Shown: in pieces, positions 17,286 through 25,536 of the stretch
Layout: each line of letters begins with the position of its first letter
Numbering within the stretch: position 1 is the stretch's first letter
Assembly (NCBI GenBank): GCA_002471255.1
Contig: DKPP01000007.1
Location: forward strand, 154,936-218,935
From: Akkermansiaceae bacterium UBA7331
GTDB taxonomy: Bacteria; Verrucomicrobiota; Verrucomicrobiia; Verrucomicrobiales; Akkermansiaceae
Reading direction: 5' to 3'
Length of the DNA stretch: 64,000 nucleotides
Translations under genes and position numbers: made by a program
Notes under the pieces: generated by a model
Database searches by the model: none
Told to the model about the DNA's origin: nothing
Seen by the model: the letters and a program-made list of their open reading frames with translations, nothing else

Positions 17286-18176
17286 ATGTCAAATAAGAGG
17301 GATATCAAACAGGCTTTTATTTTAGGAGCCGGGTTAGGCACCAGATTGCAACCGCTAACAAATGCCCTACCAAAACCTCTTATTCCCTTCTTTCATGAGC
17401 CCCTAATCGTGCATAGCATAAGAAAATGTCAGGCATTAGGCATCAAGGATATTATGATCAACACTCATTATCTCCCTGATTTATGGCAACAATATTTCCC
17501 TGATAATGCATGGGAAGATTGCAAATTATCCTTTCGCTATGAAGAAGATTTACTAGATTCGGGAGGTGGCTTAAAGAATATACAAGATTGGGTCAATCCG
17601 GATAGTGAATTATTAGTTTTAAATGGTGATATAGTTTCAAATTTTCCTCTTAAAAAGCTGATTGATGCGCATATTAATCAACCAAATGCCGAAGTTACCT
17701 TGGCTCTTAGAAATACGGAAGGCAAAAAGAACGTCGGATTTGACGAAAACACAAGCCTCGTAACCGATATGCGCCATTTGCTTAATAGAGACTCGGGATC
17801 ATGGCAATTTGCAAGTGCCTACTGCGCTCATTCTTCGTTTTTAGATAGGATACCGACTAACCAGATCGTCTCAGTAGTCCCATATTTTATTGAACTCATT
17901 GTGGAAAATAAGCTATATGGCGTTAACTGCAATGGAGGCTATTGGATGGATTTAGGCACACAAGAATCATATGTAGCAGTCCATCAACTACTCAAGCAAG
18001 AAAACACATTGGTTCACCCATGTTCCGTTGTGCATGAAACGGCTCATATTACCGATACTATTGTCGGAAATAACGCGCAGATTGATCATCACTGCCAACT
18101 CAATAATTGTATCGTTTGGCCAAATGTTAGCGTACCTGCCAATACGACAGCCGAAAATGAAATTTTTTATCGTTAA
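17286..18176 (+). CDS. NDP-sugar nucleotidyltransferase (MurU/RmlA-like)
   Basis: Transfers a nucleotide to a sugar 1-phosphate. The N-terminal motif LGAGLGTRLQPLTNALPKPL is the nucleotide-binding signature; VLNGDIV carries the metal-binding Asp. The last 45 residues look like one or two left-handed beta-helix repeats. The closest general resemblance is MurNAc-1-phosphate uridylyltransferase (MurU) or mannose-1-phosphate guanylyltransferase; sugar and nucleotide cannot be decided. The start is set at the Met of MSNKRDIKQAF, 297 residues. An upstream in-frame ATG at 17250 would add 12 residues with no family resemblance. The phosphodiester glycosidase gene follows after 6 bases, so the two are co-transcribed. 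Confidence 0.8.
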   Translation: MSNKRDIKQAFILGAGLGTRLQPLTNALPKPLIPFFHEPLIVHSIRKCQALGIKDIMINTHYLPDLWQQYFPDNAWEDCKLSFRYEEDLLDSGGGLKNIQDWVNPDSELLVLNGDIVSNFPLKKLIDAHINQPNAEVTLALRNTEGKKNVGFDENTSLVTDMRHLLNRDSGSWQFASAYCAHSSFLDRIPTNQIVSVVPYFIELIVENKLYGVNCNGGYWMDLGTQESYVAVHQLLKQENTLVHPCSVVHETAHITDTIVGNNAQIDHHCQLNNCIVWPNVSVPANTTAENEIFYR

Positions 18177-18182
18177 ATAATT

Positions 18183-18923
18183 ATGTTTTATAAAATTCTC
18201 ACACTTTTATTAAGTGTTACTACCTTTTCTTTTGCAGACTACGCCGAGTTTAGCCGAAAAACCGGACTTTTCAGTTCGAGAGATAAGCTAAGCGTTTACT
18301 TTTTTGATTCTAAAAACGAAAGACTTGCTCTTAAAGACGAAACGGATATTTCCGAGCAAAAATACGGTTCCTTAGCTAAGGCCATGTCAAAAGACTCTTG
18401 TCTGGCAGGTGTTAACGGAAACTTTTTTTCAGCCGACAAACAAGGTTCTCCTATCGGGTTAACAATTGAAGAAGGCGTACAAATTTCTCCTTTTAAAAAA
18501 GGAGCCTTCACGGTAGCAGGCATTCTTTTTGATACAGGTAAAAACATCACTCTGATGAGGAGTACTGCTTTTGACCCTAAAAAACATCCTAAAATACTCA
18601 CCGCTATCCAATCCGGACCATTTTTAGTCGAGGCAAATAAAATAACGCCTCATTTAAACAACGAGAAATCAACCTATCGCACTTTCGTCGCTACTGATGG
18701 ACAAGGGAAATGGTGCATTGGTGTAAGTTCATCCCTGACATTACATGAATTAGCACAGTGGTTGGCTACTCCGGGAACATTAGGTGATTTCAAGGTTCAT
18801 ACGGCTTTGAACCTTGATGGAGGATCTTCATCTTCTTTTTGGGAAAAGAAAACAGGCACCTATTTCCCTTCATTTAAGTCCGTAAGAAATTATTTAGGCA
18901 TCAAACCTAGAGGTGAAAAATAA
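18183..18923 (+). CDS. Secreted phosphodiester glycosidase family protein
   Basis: A 246-residue protein with a signal peptide (about residues 1-18). The remainder matches the NAGPA/DUF2233 fold of phosphodiester glycosidases, with the typical blocks AGVNGNFF, AIQSGPFLV and LNLDGGSSSSFW. In the human relative this fold removes GlcNAc from a phosphodiester; bacterial members act on wall or polymer phosphodiesters, and the substrate here is unknown. It follows the nucleotidyltransferase by 6 bases, hinting at a shared role in envelope sugar metabolism. Its end overlaps the 3' end of the convergent lnt gene by 34 bases, so there is no space for a terminator there. Confidence 0.8.
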   Translation: MFYKILTLLLSVTTFSFADYAEFSRKTGLFSSRDKLSVYFFDSKNERLALKDETDISEQKYGSLAKAMSKDSCLAGVNGNFFSADKQGSPIGLTIEEGVQISPFKKGAFTVAGILFDTGKNITLMRSTAFDPKKHPKILTAIQSGPFLVEANKITPHLNNEKSTYRTFVATDGQGKWCIGVSSSLTLHELAQWLATPGTLGDFKVHTALNLDGGSSSSFWEKKTGTYFPSFKSVRNYLGIKPRGEK

Positions 18924-20779
18924 CGATACAGCCATTTTTGATACACCCAATAAGCAATTAGAAGAAAAGAGCATAACCATATTGCCCAGTTTCCAAATTG
19001 CGCATAAAATGTAATCCCTCCGTTATCTGCAGGTACATCGGCATATAAATAGCCTTTTACGAAAGGAGATCCATCTTCTCCTCTGATTTCGGCAATAGGT
19101 GTGCCATTGGCTGATAATACGGTAGAAACGCCCGTATTAGCGGCACGAATCATCGGACGACGTATTTCGATACAACGTAAGGCAGCGTTTCTCCAATGCT
19201 GTTCATTGGCAAATGACTGATTAAACCAACCATCATTCGTCACGTTAATCATGATTTGGGACTCTTTCGTTACCATCTTTCTAACCCACGGCCCTACTAC
19301 GTCTTCAAAGCAAATCAAAGGTATCACTTGCACGGTAGATTTTCCGGATGGATCAATTGGAGCAACCAAAGGCTTAGTAGATGTACCCGGAGTAAAATTC
19401 GATCCCATAGCAAAACCTGCAGAGGCTTCAAATATCTTTTCCAAGAACGGCAAAGATTCCCTAAAAGGAATATATTCACCGAATGGTACTAACTGAGCTT
19501 TAGGATGAGCCTGTGCCGTATCGTAAGCATCGGTAAACATCGTCAAACAATTATATGATTCGGATTGCTCACCATCACTATTGATATAACAATGATCCGT
19601 TCCGGCAAATAACACAAAATCGTATTCCTTACGTAATTTTCCGACAAAGTGCTCCTCATCTTTCATAAAGTACACATTATCTTGATTGTCAGGTAAGTAT
19701 AATCCTCTTGTTTCTGCATTGTACCACGTTCTCTGAGGGAAAGAGCTTTCAGGCCAAATAATCCAAAATGGACGTTTTAAAGAAGATAATCCGTTATCAC
19801 TGGTTAAAGCTGATGTAAGAGAATCCTCCTCCAATTGAGTATAAGCTTGAGAAGTCGTTTCGACCAATGATTCATAGATACTAGCAGCATTATTTCTATC
19901 CCATTTTTCTTCTTGAGATAAATTGAGCTGCATTGCCATGACAGGAACCGTGCGTTTAGACTTTTCCGCACCATAAGGTAAAGAGAGCAAAAGCCCTAAC
20001 AAATAGGCACCATAGAACAATAAAGCAAGAGCAAAGAAATCCCACGGGACGATACGCTTACCTTCACGTACTATCATCATCCCCAAGCGTCTAGCGACGA
20101 ACCAAATCCATATATTAACCAAAACAGGCAAAAATGACATGGCTGTGGCACCGACAAACTCCGCAAATTGAATCATATACCAATCCGGATACAAAGGAAC
20201 GGCTAGACCATTCCAACCAAAACCACTAATAATCCAGCCACGGAACCATTCTAAACATACCCAAAAGGCTCCACCTAATACGGCAGTACGACCTGCCATA
20301 AACATATCGTTGTAAGACCACGTTTTCCATTCCTTTAATCGAATGTCACGATCTGATTGACAAGATGGCACCATGGAAAACTTGGGTTTAAAGATCGTAG
20401 TCATCCCAATAGCCCAAATTGCCATGTAAATCCCCGAATATAAAGAACCGGCAATGTAAGCAATCGTGCTGACCTCATTGAGCCACCATAAGGTCGCACC
20501 AAAGAAGGCAGTACCATAACACCAACCATAAAGACCATTAATTTTCCAAGAACGATGAACCTCCGAATAATTACCCGTCCACAAAACTATTAATAACGGA
20601 ATTAAAGCAATCCATACGCAATTCGATAAATCAAGAGGAATGAATGCTGCGGACAATAAACAACCACCCAACAATGAAATTAAAATGCCCAACCATATCG
20701 GCATTGGTGATCGAAACCGCTCGGAGCTTAAAACTCGGTGATCTTGCATAGTGAATAAATATTTCCGTGAGATTCTCAT
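18890..20779 (-). CDS. lnt: Apolipoprotein N-acyltransferase
   Basis: Lnt adds the third acyl chain to the N-terminal Cys of lipoproteins at the inner membrane. The N-terminal half has about six membrane helices. The C-terminal half is a nitrilase-type domain with the Glu in LVPFGEYIPFRE, the Lys just before it (HPKAQ) and the Cys in PLICFEDVVG, as expected for the Glu-Lys-Cys triad. At 629 residues it is about 100 longer than E. coli Lnt, mainly from extended loops between helices and before the triad. An internal Met at 20749 (MQDHRVLSS) is a possible start. Putative substrates include the lipoprotein at 11.5-12.1 kb. Its 3' end overlaps the glycosidase gene. Confidence 0.9.
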   Translation of the reverse strand: MRISRKYLFTMQDHRVLSSERFRSPMPIWLGILISLLGGCLLSAAFIPLDLSNCVWIALIPLLIVLWTGNYSEVHRSWKINGLYGWCYGTAFFGATLWWLNEVSTIAYIAGSLYSGIYMAIWAIGMTTIFKPKFSMVPSCQSDRDIRLKEWKTWSYNDMFMAGRTAVLGGAFWVCLEWFRGWIISGFGWNGLAVPLYPDWYMIQFAEFVGATAMSFLPVLVNIWIWFVARRLGMMIVREGKRIVPWDFFALALLFYGAYLLGLLLSLPYGAEKSKRTVPVMAMQLNLSQEEKWDRNNAASIYESLVETTSQAYTQLEEDSLTSALTSDNGLSSLKRPFWIIWPESSFPQRTWYNAETRGLYLPDNQDNVYFMKDEEHFVGKLRKEYDFVLFAGTDHCYINSDGEQSESYNCLTMFTDAYDTAQAHPKAQLVPFGEYIPFRESLPFLEKIFEASAGFAMGSNFTPGTSTKPLVAPIDPSGKSTVQVIPLICFEDVVGPWVRKMVTKESQIMINVTNDGWFNQSFANEQHWRNAALRCIEIRRPMIRAANTGVSTVLSANGTPIAEIRGEDGSPFVKGYLYADVPADNGGITFYAQFGNWAIWLCSFLLIAYWVYQKWLYRYFSPLGLMPK

Positions 20780-20897
20780 GTTTATAAGAAAATGACGACT
20801 CTAAATGTCAATACTGTCTCACTAGATAGAGAAAAAAAGATTGCATTTCGAACTAAAATACGGAAAGAATGTCCTAGTTATAATAACCAATAAAATT

Positions 20898-21131
20898 ATG
20901 GCAGACATCGACGAAAAAACCGCTAAAAATGTTCCTGGCAAATTCTATGTAGATAGCAGCTGCATTGATTGTGACTTGTGCCGTGAAACCGCTCCTGAAA
21001 ACTTTGGCCGCGACGAAGACGAAGGTCTTTCTTACGTGAAAAAGCAACCTTCTAATGATGAAGAAGTAGCAGCATGTGAAGAAGCCATGGAAGGCTGTCC
21101 GGTAGAAGCCATCGGCGACGACGGCGAATAA
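20898..21131 (+). CDS. Ferredoxin, single 4Fe-4S type
   Basis: A 77-residue acidic electron carrier. Cluster ligands are in CIDCDLC and, near the C-terminus, the Cys of EGCPVEAI. This is the single-cluster pattern of Thermotoga/Bacillus-type ferredoxins. Cys in CEEAMEGC could form the usual disulfide. The start is set at the Met of MADIDEKTAKN; the longer frame from 20841 adds residues unlike any ferredoxin. It is monocistronic with a terminator 26 bases after the stop. The redox partner is not visible. Confidence 0.9.
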   Translation: MADIDEKTAKNVPGKFYVDSSCIDCDLCRETAPENFGRDEDEGLSYVKKQPSNDEEVAACEEAMEGCPVEAIGDDGE

Positions 21132-21157
21132 TTCCTGGAATATATTCAATATAAAAG

Positions 21158-21194
21158 CCCGAGCACTTAGATATATTCAAGTGTTCGGGTTTTT
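21158..21194 (+). terminator. Rho-independent terminator after ferredoxin
   Basis: An 11-bp stem (21158-21168 with 21179-21189) with one G-U pair and a 10-base loop is followed by a run of five T. It lies 26 bases downstream of the stop. Confidence 0.85.
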
Positions 21195-21203
21195 CAACTT
21201 CTT

Positions 21204-21638
21204 ATGGCACAATTTTACCAACCAGATCGAGATCGCCCCGATCCCTATGCTTCGGCGCCCCGCTATAAGAGAACAACTGCCTACTCACGGGCATACCATC
21301 AAACAGTTGCAGACTGGTACCAAGCCACTCCTGACTTGGACGATCATCGAAATATACGCGATATTAAATCGGTCTTAGCACATATTTTAGCTAAATATCC
21401 GGTAGAGGAATCCGCCTACCCTCAAGAAGTACTTAATGAGGCATGGAAACAAAGCGTAGGTGATTTTGTCGCCAAAACTTCTTGTCTTGAATCCATCTCG
21501 CGCGACATTGCTACCGTAAAGGTATTGCACCCTACCGTACGCTTCCAACTCGTTCAAAATGAAAGAAGCATCTTGATTAAACTGCAAAATACCTTAGGCG
21601 ACAAAAATCTCAAAAAGATTATTTTTAACCTAGGCTAG
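21204..21638 (+). CDS. DUF721/DciA-like protein
   Basis: A 144-residue basic protein. Residues about 50-144 match DUF721: a helix with EVLNEAWKQSVGDFVAKT, then strands with VLHPTVRFQLV and a closing ILIKLQNTLGDKNLKKIIF. DciA proteins of this family load the replicative helicase DnaB in bacteria lacking DnaC or DnaI. The N-terminal 45 residues are Tyr/Arg-rich and look disordered. The start ATG is 14 bases past the ferredoxin terminator. Its 3' end overlaps the convergent acyltransferase gene by 14 bases. Family call moderate; helicase loading is inferred from the family. Confidence 0.7.
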   Translation: MAQFYQPDRDRPDPYASAPRYKRTTAYSRAYHQTVADWYQATPDLDDHRNIRDIKSVLAHILAKYPVEESAYPQEVLNEAWKQSVGDFVAKTSCLESISRDIATVKVLHPTVRFQLVQNERSILIKLQNTLGDKNLKKIIFNLG

Positions 21639-22617
21639 ATTTCTTATTAGCCTTTTGCATACCAAGCAATCTTAACGAATGAGGACAAAAACGTCTCAAT
21701 AAGATGTACGCACCTTGTGCTCCCGCATAAACAAAAGGCACTGTAGACCACCATACCCAAGCAGGTATTTCTGAGTCAAATAGCTTGAAAAGGCCGAGGA
21801 AAATGATCAGTACAAAAATATGGCTACAATAAACAAAAAAGCATCCTTGAGCTAAGGACATCATACGGGTAGCAATTCGTGGCCACGTTTCTTCAATAAT
21901 AACACCAAGACTCAATAAGGCGGCAACACCAAGACCGGAAGAGATACTACTAAAATCCTCTCTCACTCCTGCCGCATATACGATTGCCAGTGCCGTATAA
22001 CCCAATACTAACCCACCATGGAGGGATAAGGGCAATTGACGCCATGAATCAATAACGCGAGGAATACGAGCTAACATAAGCCCAACTACGAAATCGCCAA
22101 ACATGAGGAAAGATGGATACTGACAAGAATCTCCTATGCGGTTGACAAATAAAGCAACAATTCCTAAAGCACATAAAACTAAAGGAAATCTTGATAATAA
22201 AGCTCCAATGATGGTAAATAGCATCAAATCTCTCAAAAACCACAATGGAGTTAAGCTAGGAGCAGAGCAAATACCATATTCATTTAATAAATAGATGAAA
22301 TAATTTCCTTCTCCATGAAAGAAAGCACCTGACAATAACATGTACAATGTATTCCATATCAAATAAGGATACAGTAAGGTTAAGACACGAGCACGACACC
22401 ATTTTACAACCGATTGTTTAGGTTCAAATAATGCATTCGAGGAAAAGAAACCCGCAACAAGGAAAAACAAGGCTAGAGATGCATTTAATATAGGACCATT
22501 TAGAGGACAAGGAGGCGGAACATGTTGCAAAATAACAGAAACCAGCGCAATAACCCGAGCAATCTCAATCCATTGTAAACGTGGTTTTATCTTTTCTCTA
22601 ATGGCGAAGCTCGACAT
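21625..22617 (-). CDS. Acyltransferase-3 family membrane protein
   Basis: A 330-residue integral membrane protein with about ten helices. The N-terminus IEIARVIALVSVILQHV fits the family pattern in which a conserved Arg and the His of the QHV motif lie in the first helix, and FFLVAGFFSS follows. Family members (NodX, OafA, WecH types) transfer acetyl or similar groups to surface polysaccharides. No sugar cluster is next to it, so the acceptor is unknown. It lies after a terminator and is probably transcribed alone. Its end overlaps the DUF721 gene. Confidence 0.8.
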   Translation of the reverse strand: MSSFAIREKIKPRLQWIEIARVIALVSVILQHVPPPCPLNGPILNASLALFFLVAGFFSSNALFEPKQSVVKWCRARVLTLLYPYLIWNTLYMLLSGAFFHGEGNYFIYLLNEYGICSAPSLTPLWFLRDLMLFTIIGALLSRFPLVLCALGIVALFVNRIGDSCQYPSFLMFGDFVVGLMLARIPRVIDSWRQLPLSLHGGLVLGYTALAIVYAAGVREDFSSISSGLGVAALLSLGVIIEETWPRIATRMMSLAQGCFFVYCSHIFVLIIFLGLFKLFDSEIPAWVWWSTVPFVYAGAQGAYILLRRFCPHSLRLLGMQKANKKSSLG

Positions 22618-22679
22618 GACTCGCTGATTCTATGCAAAAAAAATAAAAATACACGGTTTTTATGATATAAATTAAAGAA

Positions 22680-22715
22680 AAAGCATCTCATAGACCTTAA
22701 TCTACGAGATGCTTT
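22680..22715 (-). terminator. Terminator of the Sel1-GNAT-hpt operon
   Basis: Inverted repeat 22680-22689 with 22706-22715. The stem extends inward by about four more pairs with one G-U pair when read on the - strand. T-rich sequence follows on that strand. It lies 24 bases after the last stop. Confidence 0.8.
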
Positions 22716-22739
22716 AGAAATATAAATGAATGAAGAACT

Positions 22740-23210
22740 TTATACACGAACCATTCGACGATGGCCCGCATGCCCATAAGGGCGTCTTTTATAATGACGA
22801 TTATCAAATCGATGAATCAATTGATAATGTGAACCCTTCAAGTAATGATGGGGACTATGCTCATGAGGAGAGACAGAACGTAATAGCCCCATAAACTCAT
22901 CTAAGGCAATTACCATATCTTCACCATGAACACCTAAGACCGAAGATATACGCATATTTTCCTCATGGAAATCAACATAAAGCGTATAAAGATTAAGATG
23001 GAAGGCGTGCAAATCATTTTGATGCTGCTCGCAAGCATGTTCTAGAGCTTCCAATAGCCAAGTAACAGCATGCTCAAGATCAAGACTATCTAATACGTCA
23101 CGGATGAGCTCATTCTCTACTAAAGAAGGAGCCGGCAAATAAAGAGTAATTTCCGGTAACTTGTTCATGAGTTTTTTAATGTTGTTCGGAAGGTGAGACA
23201 ACATTCTCAT
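22740..23210 (-). CDS. Hypothetical protein with His-rich C-terminus
   Basis: A 156-residue cytoplasmic protein not recognised. Residues about 28-112 look helical, with acidic Leu-rich segments (LIRDVLDSLDLEHAVTWLLE). The last 45 residues are rich in His, Arg and Tyr (ending HAGHRRMVRV), with about eleven His, which suggests metal or nucleic-acid contact but proves neither. It is the last gene of a - strand operon with hpt 21 bases upstream. The first ATG is followed by a second in-frame ATG at residue 3. Confidence 0.55.
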   Translation of the reverse strand: MRMLSHLPNNIKKLMNKLPEITLYLPAPSLVENELIRDVLDSLDLEHAVTWLLEALEHACEQHQNDLHAFHLNLYTLYVDFHEENMRISSVLGVHGEDMVIALDEFMGLLRSVSPHEHSPHHYLKGSHYQLIHRFDNRHYKRRPYGHAGHRRMVRV

Positions 23211-23231
23211 AAACTTCGTTCATTCACCAAG

Positions 23232-23768
23232 TCACCTTTTTTGAGCTATATAAGGCAAATCACGGTATTTGCCATCTAGGTCCATTCCGAAACCAATCAG
23301 AAATTCCGGGCCTATCCGGAAAGCTTCCCAATCGGCTTCTACTTCAACTACTCGAGTTCCAGTTTTACTTATAGCTACAGCAATAAAGACATCAGGTGCG
23401 CCATGTTTCAGAAGTTGCCGCTTCATTTCATGCAAAGTACGCCCTGTATCTAAAACATCATCCAAGATAACAATAGGCATAGATAAATCCATCTCTTCCC
23501 AATCAGCTTGCAAAGTCACCACCCCACTACTCGTTTCACCACCATAATAACTGGATGCTCGCATTTCATAAGATTCAGGACGGTGCGTCATCAAAGACAA
23601 TAATTTTTGAGTAAAAGGAACAGCTCCATCGAGTAAAACAATAAATCGAAAAGGTGATTTTTCATATAAATCATCCAAATCTTGAGCCATTTTAGTAAGC
23701 TCATTATGAATTGTTTGCTCAGAAATTACCTCATAAAATTCTTTAGGGCACTGCATAGTCTTCTTCAA
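23232..23768 (-). CDS. hpt: Hypoxanthine phosphoribosyltransferase
   Basis: Salvages hypoxanthine (and often guanine) with PRPP to give IMP or GMP. It has 178 residues, a normal length. The PRPP-binding loop is VILDDVLDTGRTLHEM (about residues 95-110), and the hood and flexible loop are at SSYYGGETSSGVV. The C-terminal DLDGKYRDLPYI is also typical of HPRT. It is in an operon with GNAT (29 bases upstream) and the hypothetical 156-residue gene. Its purine role complements purB elsewhere in the window. Confidence 0.9.
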   Translation of the reverse strand: MKKTMQCPKEFYEVISEQTIHNELTKMAQDLDDLYEKSPFRFIVLLDGAVPFTQKLLSLMTHRPESYEMRASSYYGGETSSGVVTLQADWEEMDLSMPIVILDDVLDTGRTLHEMKRQLLKHGAPDVFIAVAISKTGTRVVEVEADWEAFRIGPEFLIGFGMDLDGKYRDLPYIAQKR

Positions 23769-23796
23769 AATTTAAATTGTTCTTTTTCTACCAAAT

Positions 23797-24219
23797 CTAT
23801 ACTTGATCATTAAAAGATTGGTTTATATGAATCATAGGCACACCATTTTCCATAACGGAAAAACCCATTTTCTCATAGAATGGTGCATTGGAAACTGATT
23901 CGGGCATTAGCTGAATATAAAGATATTCTTTATATTTATTTTTTAAATGATTGATCATCATTTTAGCTAGGCCACTTCCCTGATGAGAAGGACGGACTAA
24001 CACATAATGGATAAACGCAAGCATAGCTCCATCGTCCAAAGCCCTAGCCAGACCTACAAGTTGGTCGTTTTCCCAGATCGTGACTACGGTAGATGATTGG
24101 CTTAATGCTTGAATAAGCTTATTAGGAAAACTACCTGACTTCCAACCAACAGAAAGAAATAAACCCTCTACATCCTCTTTGGTAAATCGCTTATCTTCTG
24201 TGATAATTAATTCAGACAT
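23797..24219 (-). CDS. GNAT family N-acetyltransferase
   Basis: A 140-residue GNAT-fold protein. The acetyl-CoA pyrophosphate loop is VRPSHQGSGLAKMMINHL (about residues 75-92), preceded by the family's V-shaped strand LAFIHYVLV. The C-terminal PFYEKMGFSVMENGV is the typical closing motif. The acceptor substrate is not predictable. It lies 31 bases downstream of the Sel1 gene and 28 bases upstream of hpt and is likely in the same operon. Confidence 0.85.
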   Translation of the reverse strand: MSELIITEDKRFTKEDVEGLFLSVGWKSGSFPNKLIQALSQSSTVVTIWENDQLVGLARALDDGAMLAFIHYVLVRPSHQGSGLAKMMINHLKNKYKEYLYIQLMPESVSNAPFYEKMGFSVMENGVPMIHINQSFNDQV

Positions 24220-24250
24220 AGTATTTGGAAATACAAAGCATCATTAACTA

Positions 24251-25339
24251 TTACTTTTTCAAAGCCTCTTTAGCCAATGAATCACCTTTATCGGCTGCAA
24301 GTTGTAAGTATTTTTTGGCCTCTTCCATATTTTGAGGAACACCAAAACCGGTTTTATTCATAAAGCCCCAGTTAAATAAGGAAGAAACATGACCTTCTGC
24401 AGCAGCGCGTTGATTGCGAGAAACCCATACTTTACACATTTTAGCATCCCAGCCTAATTTTTTAGCTACTTCGGGTAAGGTTTTGCCATATTTCATTGCA
24501 GCAGGTGCATATCCCCATTCAGCGGCCATGAGATTATATTCTTCAGCATTCTTCTTTAGTGCAGAAGCATCGCCCTTTACTTTTTTATTTTGGTAAAGCA
24601 TAGCTATGCACCAATAGGCGCGAGCACTACCTAATTTCGAAGCCTGCTTGTAAATTTGCAGAGCATAATCGTATTTCTTTTCTTTTAATGCTTTATCAGC
24701 AGACTTCATCAATTCGTCAGCTTGATAAATATGAGGAAATTCCATTACTTCTTTCCAATCTTGACGATTTTGTTCTGGGGTGCCGGCAACTTTTGCCGTA
24801 GCGCGCTTAGTATTGGAAACGGTAAAAATAGGTAAAAACTGTCCGGCATGGCGTTGACCGATACCTGCTGAAATATAAACATTGCTATTTTCCAACTTAA
24901 TGTCGTGAAGATAACGCATACCACCAACAGGAATCAACTCAGGACTCAACCAACCCGGATGATTGATTGGCTTACCATATTGAGCCACCAAATCATTCAC
25001 CATATTTTTGTAGGCGGAGCGCAACATAGAATCAAACTCATCTTCGGTGTAAGCCTTTTTAGCATAACAATCAATAGCACGCAATTTAGTTCCGCCATTG
25101 AAGTTAAAGAACAATTCAAAACGATCAATACCGACAGGTAATTTTGTTTGATAAACGCCATTTAATCCGGTACGCGCAATATAGGCTTCATTCATGGTCG
25201 TATAAAGAGCCGGATTTCTTTTCAATCCTTTGGTCAATTGATCTTGATCCATTCCCGGCTCTACAGAACCAAAAACACCTGCATTACTAACGAGGATGCT
25301 ACAACATCCTAAAAATATGGCGTAAAATTGTTTCATCAT
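24251..25339 (-). CDS. Sel1-repeat exported protein
   Basis: About 362 residues from the chosen start. A signal peptide (MKQFYAIFLGCCSILVSNAG) is followed by a region of about 190 residues of unknown fold with no clear family. The C-terminal 150 residues hold Sel1-like/TPR helical repeats (blocks around SARAYWCIAMLYQN, AEGHVSSLFNWGFM and NMEEAKKYLQLAADKG). Such repeats bind partner proteins in the periplasm. The start is set at one of two adjacent Met (25339 or 25336) because a further-upstream Met at 25417 would place 26 odd residues before the signal peptide. It is the first gene of an operon with GNAT, hpt and a hypothetical. Confidence 0.75.
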   Translation of the reverse strand: MMKQFYAIFLGCCSILVSNAGVFGSVEPGMDQDQLTKGLKRNPALYTTMNEAYIARTGLNGVYQTKLPVGIDRFELFFNFNGGTKLRAIDCYAKKAYTEDEFDSMLRSAYKNMVNDLVAQYGKPINHPGWLSPELIPVGGMRYLHDIKLENSNVYISAGIGQRHAGQFLPIFTVSNTKRATAKVAGTPEQNRQDWKEVMEFPHIYQADELMKSADKALKEKKYDYALQIYKQASKLGSARAYWCIAMLYQNKKVKGDASALKKNAEEYNLMAAEWGYAPAAMKYGKTLPEVAKKLGWDAKMCKVWVSRNQRAAAEGHVSSLFNWGFMNKTGFGVPQNMEEAKKYLQLAADKGDSLAKEALKK

Positions 25340-25429
25340 TTGGTGATTTAAGTTCGAAAGAGAATACTGCCAAATAATGTTCTTTAAAGGAGAAACATTG
25401 TCATTTAAAAAAACCATTCATCATAAATA

Positions 25430-25467
25430 AATGAGGCTGTAGGGTTTTGCAACCAAACAGCCTCATT
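25430..25467 (-). terminator. Hairpin terminator after the intact HAF autotransporter
   Basis: An 11-bp stem (25430-25440 with 25457-25467) has a 16-base loop and an A/T-rich flank. It lies 70 bases beyond the autotransporter stop and upstream of the Sel1 gene. Confidence 0.65.
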
Positions 25468-25536
25468 ACTATATCTTGAAATCAAATTGTCTAATTAATT
25501 CCACTTCAATTTATATTTTAAGCCCATAATAGCTTT